The notes under the pieces were generated by a model, which worked only from the letters and a program-made list of their open reading frames with translations, was not told where the DNA came from and ran no database searches. Source: Phycisphaeraceae bacterium (GTDB lineage Bacteria; Planctomycetota; Phycisphaerae; Phycisphaerales; UBA1924). Taken from it: 32,331 bases of DNA. Location: positions 1 through 32,331 of the forward strand of contig JAHCJE010000019.1 of assembly GCA_026128865.1 (NCBI GenBank). Direction: 5' to 3'. A program made the position numbers and the translations under genes. Within the stretch, counting starts at the first letter, position 1. Every line of letters begins with the position of its first letter. Below, piece by piece: positions 16,366-23,700 of the stretch.

Positions 16366-16995
16366 ATGCCGGCCAATCGCGCGGCCACACGACGGGACAA
16401 TCAGCGCCACCGAACGCGCAAGGATCTGCTCGAGGCGGCGGCCCGGCTGCTCCAGCGTGGGGGCGTGCCCGGCATGGACGAGGTGGCCGCGGAGGCGATG
16501 GTCTCGCGGGCGACGGCGTACCGCTACTTCCCCAGCGTCGAGGCGCTGCTGGTCGAAGCGCCGCTGGACGGGCTGATCCCCGGGCCCGAGCGGGTCTTTC
16601 CCGCCGATGACGAATCGACCGATCCCGCCGAGCGCATCGACCGTGCCGAGGCCGCGCTGCACGACGCGTGCTACCGCTACGAGGCGCAGCTCCGCCGGAT
16701 GCTCGCCGCGAGCCTTGCGCGAACGGCGAAGGGGTCGCGGCGTGACGGCGTCCCCGTGCGCCAGAACCGCCGCACCCTCCTGATCGAGGCGGCGCTCGCG
16801 CCGGCGCGGCGTCGTCTCTCGAAGTCCGCGTACGCGCGGCTGTGCGCCGCGCTGGCTATCGTCCTCGGCGCCGAGTCGATGATCGTATTCCGGGACGTCC
16901 TGGGCCTGGACGAGCGGACGGCGCGCAAGGTCAAGAGTTGGGCGGTCCGATCGCTCGTCGCCGCCGCGCTCAAGGACTCGGACAAGCGGCGCTGA
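16366..16995 (+). CDS. TetR/AcrR-family transcriptional regulator
   Basis: A 209-residue repressor-type protein. Residues about 18-65 form the TetR helix-turn-helix: RKDLLEAAARLLQRGG, then MDEVAAEAMVSRATAYRYFPSVEALL, where RATAYRYF is the recognition-helix signature. The remainder is helical and variable, as expected for a ligand-binding and dimerisation domain; it is rich in Arg and Ala. CGGAGGCGA precedes the ATG. It is the third gene of the operon that begins behind an inverted repeat in the promoter, so autoregulation with derepression by a small ligand is the simplest model. The inducer is unknown. Confidence 0.88.
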   Translation: MPANRAATRRDNQRHRTRKDLLEAAARLLQRGGVPGMDEVAAEAMVSRATAYRYFPSVEALLVEAPLDGLIPGPERVFPADDESTDPAERIDRAEAALHDACYRYEAQLRRMLAASLARTAKGSRRDGVPVRQNRRTLLIEAALAPARRRLSKSAYARLCAALAIVLGAESMIVFRDVLGLDERTARKVKSWAVRSLVAAALKDSDKRR

Positions 16996-17027
16996 GGTCG
17001 AACGGGCGTCGGCGCAGGAGGATCGAC

Positions 17028-17762
17028 ATGGCGACCGTCACCGAGATCTCGCCGGGCGTTCACCGGATCAGCGTCCTCTATCGCGAGATCAACCTGCAGT
17101 TCAACCACTTCCTTGTCGTCGACGACGAGCCGCTGCTCTATCACACCGGCATGCGGCGCATGTTCCCCGAGGTGCTGAGCGCGGTCCGCCGCGTGATCGA
17201 CCCGGCGGAGCTCCGCTGGATCGGGTTCGGCCACTTCGAGGTGGACGAGTGCGGCTCGCTCAACGAGTGGCTCCGCGTCGCCCCGCGGGCCGAGGCGGTG
17301 TCGGGCGTCGTCGGTTCGCTGGTGAACCTCAACGACTTCGCCGACCGTCCTCCGCGCGTGCTGACGCCGGACGAGACGCTGGTGACCGGCGCGTTCCGCT
17401 ACAGGCACAGGCCCACGCCGCACCTCCCGCACGGGTGGGACGCGGGCGTGCTCTTCGAGGAGACGCAGCGGATCCTGTTCTGCGGGGACCTGTTCACGCA
17501 CAACGGCGACGCCGAGCCGCTGACCGAGTCCGACGTCCTCGGGCGTGCACGCGAGTCGCTCGCGGCGTTCCAGGCGGGGCCGCTCATGGACTACATGCCG
17601 TACACCCCGAACACGCGTCCGCTGCTGGAGGGGCTGGCCGCGATGCAACCGCGGACGCTCGCGATCATGCACGGCAGCTCCTTCACCGGCGACTGCGCGT
17701 CCGCCCTTCTCGGGCTGGACGGCGTGATGAAGGAGATGCTCGGCTCGCCCACGCGCCGGTGA
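17028..17762 (+). CDS. ODP-type diiron metallo-beta-lactamase-fold protein
   Basis: A 244-residue protein of the flavodiiron/ODP branch of the metallo-beta-lactamase fold, without a flavodoxin domain. The ligand set of flavodiiron proteins is complete and correctly spaced: His69, Glu71 and Asp73 in HFEVDE, His135 in PHLPHGWD, Asp154 in FCGDLF (18 residues later) and His215 in IMHGSS (60 residues later). The second-sphere His that normally follows the Asp is Glu74 here. Such proteins bind or reduce oxygen or NO, or sense oxygen; a hydrolase role is less likely with this ligand pattern. AGGAGG lies 7 nt before the ATG. It closes the TetR operon, 32 nt after the regulator. Confidence 0.82.
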   Translation: MATVTEISPGVHRISVLYREINLQFNHFLVVDDEPLLYHTGMRRMFPEVLSAVRRVIDPAELRWIGFGHFEVDECGSLNEWLRVAPRAEAVSGVVGSLVNLNDFADRPPRVLTPDETLVTGAFRYRHRPTPHLPHGWDAGVLFEETQRILFCGDLFTHNGDAEPLTESDVLGRARESLAAFQAGPLMDYMPYTPNTRPLLEGLAAMQPRTLAIMHGSSFTGDCASALLGLDGVMKEMLGSPTRR

Positions 17763-17926
17763 CGGGCGACGCGAGCGCATGCCCCGCGGCGTAGCGGACG
17801 CACGCGCGAACCGGGCGGCTCGTCGAGAGCGCGGTAGCGGCTTGCCGGGTCGCGTGGTTCGGGCGGCGCGGGCGGCGTTGCGCGACTCGTCGGCCCACAT
17901 CCAGCGCTCACGCGCGGACCGCGTGA

Positions 17927-18751
17927 TCAGCCGCTCGTGCCTGCCTCCGTCGGCATCGGGAAGCGCGCCTGAAACCATGCATCCCAGCGCGGTGTCTCCC
18001 GGGCGACGTTCGCGTCAGCCTGATCTCCGTAGAGGTAGAAGCCCACCGCGACCATGCTCCGGCCTGCCATGCTGAACACGCCGAGAGCGGCGATGCCCGG
18101 TCCCGGCTTGTCGAGCCGGAGGAGGGCGTCGTACGGATCCCGGGTGAAGTGGTCCACCACGCCTGCGGCGACCGGGACGCCCGCGGGCGCGGTCCATCGC
18201 TCTCCGACGCCCACGCCTTGCAATCCCATCGCCGCGGTCAGCGTCTCCCAGGCCTGCGCTTCCGTGCCCGCGAAGGGGGCCATCCACTTCATCGTCGCGG
18301 AGCGTTGACCGCGGAAGTGCGTGAGGTAGAGCCGCAGTGTGCGCAGGAAGCCGGGCCATCCGTGCTCAGCGCCTTCGAGCTGGTTGTCCCAATCGTCCGT
18401 GCTCGCGAAGAGGCTCTGGACGATACGGACGATGCACGTGCCTCCGGCGCGTGATTCGACGCTCCACTCGTTCGCGATCGGAGGCGAGCCGGGGATCCAG
18501 CCGTCGGACCGGGTCGCCCACTGGTGCGGCGGGTTCCATTCCGTCACGGCGGATGTGGACTCCATGCCCGGGCCGAAGGTCAGCTTCAACGCGACGGGCT
18601 TGCCGTCGCGCACGTCGAACTCGGCCGGCACGAACCAGCACGAGATCCCGGGCCCGGTGGCGATCGCCTGCCACACCTGCTCCGGCGTGCCGGGGACTTC
18701 GACCTCGAGCCGGATCGACCGGCGTCCGGACGGCTCTTTCTTGACGCTCAT
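17927..18751 (-). CDS. SRPBCC-family (AHSA1-like) protein
   Basis: A 274-residue protein whose N-terminal 140 residues form an AHSA1/START-like SRPBCC domain: RSIRLEVEVPGTPEQVWQAIATGPGISCWFVPAEF near residues 11-45, then TSAVTEWNPPHQWATRSD and a C-terminal helix GWPGFLRTLRLYLTHFRG. The second half (150-274) is another alpha-beta segment with MKWMAPFAGTEAQAWETLTAAMG and no family I recognise. SRPBCC domains bind hydrophobic ligands in a deep groove. Its start overlaps the stop of the ArsR-like gene by 4 nt (ATGA), so the pair is coupled. Pairing with an ArsR-type regulator is common for this family, but the ligand is not known. Confidence 0.8.
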   Translation of the reverse strand: MSVKKEPSGRRSIRLEVEVPGTPEQVWQAIATGPGISCWFVPAEFDVRDGKPVALKLTFGPGMESTSAVTEWNPPHQWATRSDGWIPGSPPIANEWSVESRAGGTCIVRIVQSLFASTDDWDNQLEGAEHGWPGFLRTLRLYLTHFRGQRSATMKWMAPFAGTEAQAWETLTAAMGLQGVGVGERWTAPAGVPVAAGVVDHFTRDPYDALLRLDKPGPGIAALGVFSMAGRSMVAVGFYLYGDQADANVARETPRWDAWFQARFPMPTEAGTSG

Positions 18752-19350
18752 GACGGCTCCTTGGGGTCTGTTTCCCGGGGCAACGGGTGAGCCACGATCA
18801 CCAGTCGGTGCGCGCGGCCGCCCGGGGCACTCTCGTCGTGGTACTTCGAAACGAGTTTCGTGATGGCCTCGGTGAGCTCGTTGCAGAAGGCCGCCCGCTC
18901 CGTCGGCGACCGGAAGCGGACCTCCGTGTCCACCGCCAGGGTTGCCAGGCGTTTGCCGGCTTCGTTCGCGCGTCGGACCAGGTCGCCGACTTCACGGACG
19001 ACGCGGGCCGCCAGCGCGATCAGGTAGCCCGCCGCGAGGCGGTCCGTGCTCCGCTCGGGATCGGCGGCGACCGGGCCGAGGGCGCTCGGCGAGACGACGT
19101 AGCCGGACGCCGTCGCCACCAACCTCCGCTCCGTCAGCCCGCCCCAGCGCTTCTCTCCCGCCAGGCGGACAAGCCCGTGCGCTTCCAGTGTCCGGAGGTG
19201 GTAGTTCGCCTGCTGACGGGTCAGGCCGACCCGCTCCGCCAGCCCCGCGGCGGACGCCGGCTCGCGGAGTTCCGCCAGCAGCCGGCACCGCACGGGGTCG
19301 AGGGCGGCGGCCGCGGCCTGGGGTTCGTCGATGACGCAGACGTCGATCAT
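18748..19350 (-). CDS. ArsR-like winged-helix transcriptional regulator
   Basis: A 200-residue protein with an N-terminal winged helix: ALDPVRCRLLAELREPASAAGLAERVGLTRQQANYHLRTLEAHGLVRLAGEKRWGGL (residues about 16-71), of the ArsR/HTH_20 type. No Cys pair of a metal-sensing ArsR is seen, so the signal is probably not a metal. The longer reading frame to 19650 is rejected: its extra 100 residues are low-complexity, and MIDVCVIDEP directly precedes the conserved helix. This start also coincides with a promoter whose -10 box ends 6 nt before it. The promoter contains a perfect 7-bp-arm inverted repeat, the likely self-operator. It is co-transcribed with the SRPBCC gene. Confidence 0.82.
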   Translation of the reverse strand: MIDVCVIDEPQAAAAALDPVRCRLLAELREPASAAGLAERVGLTRQQANYHLRTLEAHGLVRLAGEKRWGGLTERRLVATASGYVVSPSALGPVAADPERSTDRLAAGYLIALAARVVREVGDLVRRANEAGKRLATLAVDTEVRFRSPTERAAFCNELTEAITKLVSKYHDESAPGGRAHRLVIVAHPLPRETDPKEPS

Positions 19351-19356
19351 GGCCGC

Positions 19357-19385
19357 AGCGTACTCTTGACAAAAGAGATTGTCAA
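19357..19385 (-). promoter_or_regulatory. Promoter of the arsR-SRPBCC operon, leaderless type
   Basis: On the minus strand TTGACA (19385-19380), a 17-nt spacer and TACGCT (19362-19357). The -10 box ends 6 nt before the ATG at 19350, so transcription should begin at or next to the start codon. There is no ribosome-binding site. Confidence 0.65.
19366..19385. promoter_or_regulatory. Probable operator of the ArsR-like regulator
   Basis: Perfect inverted repeat TTGACAA-AAGAGA-TTGTCAA, 7-bp arms around 6 nt. It contains the -35 box of the arsR promoter and most of the spacer, so binding would block transcription. It could also affect the divergent SRPBCC gene at 19628. Assignment to this regulator is inferred from position. 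Confidence 0.6.
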
Positions 19386-19627
19386 TCGGGGACCGCCCCT
19401 GCACGCCCTCTCCACGCACCACCCCGGCACCCCGCGTGCCTTCGCCATGCTCGGCACCGTGAAGAGCCGGACGCGGCTCGGCCCACCCGGCGGCAGAAGC
19501 CCATGTTCCCCCCGTGGCGGGGTGCGCCCAAGGGCATGGCTGTGTGGGGGCGATCCGTGACATGCCCGGCTTGCCCAGCGCCCGGACGCGGGTACCGTCC
19601 CACGAACCGTACAAAGGAGAAGGACCG

Positions 19628-20089
19628 ATGCCGCCGACCGCCGGCCACACGATCCGTCTGCACCGCGTGTTCCGTGCCCCACCGGAGCGTGTCTACCGGG
19701 CGTTTCTCGACCCGGACGCGATGTCCAAGTGGCTGCCGCCGCACGGATTTACGGCGAAGGTCCACGAGTCGGACCCGCGTGTCGGCGGCGGGTACCGGAT
19801 GTCGTTCACGAACTTCTCGACCGGCAGCAGCCACGCCTTCTGGGGCACCTATACCTCGCTGGTCCCGCACGAGCGGATCGGCTACACCGACCGGTTCGAC
19901 GACCCGAACCTGCCGGGCGAGATGGCGGTCACGATCACGCTGCGGCCGGTGCTGTGCGGCACGGAGGTGACGGTCGAGCAGGCGGGCGTGCCCGCGGTGA
20001 TCCCGCCGGAGATGTGCTATCTCGGCTGGCAGGAGTCGCTCGGGCAGCTCGCCCACCTCGTCGAGCCGGAGATTCCGGACGGGGCCTGA
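19628..20089 (+). CDS. SRPBCC-family (AHSA1-like) protein
   Basis: A 153-residue single-domain SRPBCC protein. The family pattern is clear: HTIRLHRVFRAPPERVYRAFLDPDAMSKWLPPHGF near residues 7-41, then GGGYRMSFTN, RIGYTDRFDDPNLPGEMAVTITLRPVLCGTEVTVEQAGVP and the C-terminal helix CYLGWQESLGQLAHLVE. It should form a ligand-binding groove in the cytoplasm; no enzyme activity can be assigned. AAAGGAGAAGG precedes the ATG, so the upstream in-frame ATG at 19514 is not used. It is divergent from the arsR-SRPBCC operon, and shared control by the operator at 19366-19385 is possible. A weak promoter candidate is TTGCCC at 19571 with TACCGT at 19593. Confidence 0.85.
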   Translation: MPPTAGHTIRLHRVFRAPPERVYRAFLDPDAMSKWLPPHGFTAKVHESDPRVGGGYRMSFTNFSTGSSHAFWGTYTSLVPHERIGYTDRFDDPNLPGEMAVTITLRPVLCGTEVTVEQAGVPAVIPPEMCYLGWQESLGQLAHLVEPEIPDGA

Positions 20090-20208
20090 GCGACCCGGAG
20101 TCGGCGCGGCCCGCCTACTGCTCCAGTGTCTTCCCCGGGTGGAAAGCCAGCCCCGTCCGGAGCGGCCGTGCCCACGGATGCCCCGTTCGCGCCCCCGAAA
20201 CCCGCATC

Positions 20209-20239
20209 CGAGCCACCGATTGTCGCAATCGGTGGCTCG
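20209..20239. repeat. Perfect 14-bp hairpin
   Basis: CGAGCCACCGATTG (20209-20222), loop TCG, then the exact complement (20226-20239). It sits 120 nt after the SRPBCC stop. There is no T tract after it, so it is not a standard terminator, though it could act as one or as an mRNA stabiliser. A further inverted pair, 11 of 12 matches, flanks it at 20178-20189 and 20238-20249. Confidence 0.75.
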
Positions 20240-20483
20240 AACGGCGCATTCGTGCCTTCGGTCGGGCCGCCCGATGGCACGGACGCCGGACGCGATGCCT
20301 CGGTGACGGCGTCGGACCGACCGGGCGCGGGCCGCGATGCCCCGACGATCCTGAGCGGCCCGCCCCGCTTGGAACCCCCGCCCTCCGCCGTCCGAACAGT
20401 CCCTTCGACACGCCCGGCGGCGCGGCGGAGCGCGCGCGTCGCCCGGCGTGCCCGGCCGCTCCGCGGAACCCGGCGCATGCCGC

Positions 20484-20513
20484 TGGACGCGCTGGCGCGG
20501 TTTGTGATAGGCT
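20484..20513 (+). promoter_or_regulatory. Candidate extended -10 promoter for the giant protein gene
   Basis: TGGACG (20484-20489), 18-nt spacer, and TGATAGGCT, an extended -10 (TGnTAGGCT, hexamer 20508-20513). Transcription from about 20520 would give a leader of roughly 195 nt before the ATG at 20715. Confidence 0.45.
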
Positions 20514-20536
20514 GAGGCGGCAGCCGGCCGACAAGA

Positions 20537-20554
20537 GGCCCCGGCGACGGGGCC
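20537..20554 (+). other. GNRA-capped leader hairpin
   Basis: GGCCCCG (20537-20543), tetraloop GCGA, CGGGGCC (20548-20554): a perfect 7-bp stem with a GNRA loop, about 17 nt after the predicted transcript start. It may stabilise the 5' end of the long message. Function unproven. Confidence 0.45.
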
Positions 20555-20714
20555 GGCCCACGACAACCCCCCGCCACCAGGCCGGCCCGATTACCCCGCC
20601 CACGCCAGGATGCGTGCCCCAGCCGACGCGGGGCGCACAACGGGCGGCCAATGATGGATGGCCCACAGGGACGCCGAACCACGCCGACACGCGGCGATAC
20701 ACGGGAGCATTCGA

Positions 20715-23700
20715 ATGAGCCGATGGGAGCGTCGTAGCTTCTTCGCACACGCCAACGCGAACGCGGCGACGCACGCCAACGCGAGGCGCGTGCGCGCGAG
20801 AGCGGGCCGGCCGCTCGGCGCGCGGGCCGACGCGGCGCCGCTCGAACACCTCGAGAACCGGATGCTGCTCGACGGCGTGCCGGGCCTGCCGCACTTCGAC
20901 GACGCGCCGCTGCTGACGCTCGACGGGTCGGGGAACGCGACGTTCGACGAGGCGATCGACTTCGAGGGCGACGACGACCTGTACCGGCTCGATGTGACGA
21001 CGACGGACTTCATCACCGTGCTCGCCGACGCCGCGAAGGGCGCGGGGCAGAGCCAGGCGGAGTTCAACGCCCGCGTGGACACGCGGCTGGAGATCTACGA
21101 CCGGAACCACGCGCTGATCTTCACGGCGTCGAACAGCGGCGCGCTCTCGGCGGGCACGCCGACCGAGGCGTGGGTCGGGTTCGTCCCGACGACGGGCCAC
21201 TTCGACCCGCAGACGAGCGTGGCCACGTACTTCATCCGGGTGCTGAGCGACCGGGCGTCGGGGGCGAACTCGACGGGCGATTACACGCTGCGCGTCAGCA
21301 CGCTGAGCACGCTCATCACGCCGTCGCCGTCGGAAGGCTCGACCAACTCGGCCGGGACGCTCACCCGCCAGCTCGAGGACCGCGTCTTCCGGCTCCAGAC
21401 CGGGAGCGGCTCGGCGTACGACAGCCTGGTGACGGCCGTCGCGGCCTCGGCGGACTTCACGCAGCTCGACACCCGGCTGGACGTCTACAGCTCGACGGGG
21501 CAGTTCATCACCGGCGACAGCCAGACCGCGTTCCTCACGGACGCGTACTCGTTCTTCAAGGGCAACCCGAGCTCGACGTACTACCTCCGCGTGCGCAGCG
21601 ACGAGTTCGCGCCCGGCAGGCCGTGGGCGGGCGATTACACGCTGGTGGTCGACGCCTCGGCGACGTCGCTCCCGCTCGACCCCGTCCGGCGCTACGGGTT
21701 CGCGAGCGCGCTGGTGAACCTCGGCGGGATCAACGCCCACCGGTTCGTCTCGCTCGGCACCGGACGCACGATCATCTCGGCCGAGGGGTCGGGCATCCTG
21801 CCCGTGAACGACCCGACGATGCGCCTCTACGGGCCGAACGGGAATCTCATCGCCATCAGCACCGACTTCTTCGGCGACAGCCCGCAGCTCGACGTCGATC
21901 TCATCGGCGGGCAGACATACTTCGTCTCGATCGACGCCTTCATCGCCGGCGGCGCGATCTACACCATCCAGGTCGAGTCGCCGCACACGGTGAACCTCGG
22001 CGGGATCGACGACCACGCCGACGCGGGCGACTTCGCGAACGCGACACCGATCGTGTGGAACTGGCTCGGCGACACGACGCCGACGGCCGCCAACACCCCG
22101 GGCATGTTCAACCCGATGATCCCGGGCTGGACGTACGCGCCGGTCGACGATCACGCGCAGGTCTTCACGGGCCACGCCACGGGCCGCCTGCACGACGAGC
22201 CGGACACCGACCTCTTCTCGTTCGTCCCGCCCGTGGACATGCTCGGCACGTTCGCGGGCCGCGCCGATTCACGCTCTGCGGACGACGGCGGCACGGACAA
22301 CCGCATCTGGTGGGCGGGCTACAGGCCGTCCACCCGCGTCGAGATCCAGGTGGTCATGTACCCGGCGGACCAGATCGACCCGCTCGAACCGCCGTTCGAC
22401 TTCCTCAACGCCCAGATCCGCGTGATCGACTCCGTCGGCAACGTCGTCTATCCGACGGGCGGTGCGTTCAACGACTGGATCTTCAACCCCGCCTACCGCG
22501 GCAACGAGCCGGCGGGCATGATCGACCCGGCCCGCTACCCGCGCCAGTTCATCCCGGGCATGCCGTGGCTCGACGTTCCGTCGTTCAACGGCGCGGTCTT
22601 CGGCTTCGACGCGTGGGGCGGCGAGACCTACTACCTCGAAATCTCCGGCACGGGCACTGGGCGGTACTCGGCCCAGGTCATCGTGGACGCGAGCTTCGAC
22701 CCGTCCGATCCGGCCAACATCGTCGATCCGCAACAGTGGACGATCGGCGAAGGTTCGTTCAACGACCTTCCCTTCTCGCGGATCAAGGAGTTCCTCAACG
22801 CCGGCCAGTGGACCGCCGCGACCGAGGTCGCCCTCAACCCGATCACGGGCGACGGCACCACGCCGCTCGGCAGCGGACCCAACGGCTACTTCGACCGCAG
22901 CACGCACTACGAGCGCGCCTACTCCATCAACACGGCGAACATCCCGCAGGGGCCGCCCCCCCCCTCGTTCCTCGCCGACCCGACGGTCGTCGGACACGGC
23001 ATCGGCATCCTCCAGGAGTCCGGCGGAGCGGGCATCATGCACCCGCTCGACACCGACCTCTACTTCTTCACCGCCCCGCGGTCCGGGTTCGCGGAGGTCC
23101 GCGTCAACACGACCGGCCTCAACGACACGTTCAGCGAGATCGAGGTGGACTGGGACGAGCGACCCGACCAGGACAAGGCGGATGACCCCACGCTGCGCAC
23201 CGCCACCAAGACCAAGACCTACAACAGCCTGCTCCAGTCCGGCCTGCGCATCTTCAACCGCGACCTCGAGCAGATCGTCTACAACAACCGCAACCCCGCG
23301 ATGGTCGGCGTCACGAGCAACGAGTTCATCGGCTCGCTCGGCTCGTTCACCTTCCACGAACGCGACGCCCGCGTCACCTTCCCCATCGTGCAGGGCGAGG
23401 TCTACTACATCCAGGTGGAGAGCGGGCAGCGCGACAACTACCTCGCGTGGATCGACGACCCGACGCTCCCCGTCCAGTGGCAGCACCTCATCGGCTCGTA
23501 CGACATCCTCGTCCACACCGTCGCGGCGCCGAGCCTCAGCGCGCTCGACGAGGGCGACGACGTGGTCGATGGCGACGTGAACGGCGTCGCGGTCCCCGTC
23601 AACACCGAGTTCTCCACCGTGCTGGCCATCGACGACCTCGGGCAGAGCGCCTTCCAGGGACGGATCGCGCACACCACCAACAACCCCTTCGACACGGACC

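Larger units (their letters stand above)
20090..20714 (+). other. Structured intergenic region before the giant protein gene
   Basis: 625 nt with no gene I can support. It holds a very stable hairpin (20209-20239) flanked by a second pair of inverted arms (20178-20189 and 20238-20249), several copies of the short word CGATGCC, an extended -10 promoter candidate near 20484-20513, and a GNRA-capped hairpin at 20537-20554. A 129-codon GTG frame at 20126 has no ribosome site and a Pro/Arg-rich translation, so it is not called. Confidence 0.6.

Noticed and set aside
19351..19650. N-terminal extension of the ArsR-like protein by 100 codons
   Set aside because: The extra sequence is low-complexity and covers the promoter and operator; the internal ATG at 19350 precedes the conserved domain.
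20126..20515. 129-codon GTG frame in the region before the giant gene
   Set aside because: No ribosome site, a Pro/Arg/Ala-rich translation with no domain, and it spans the 14-bp hairpin, which suits non-coding DNA better.
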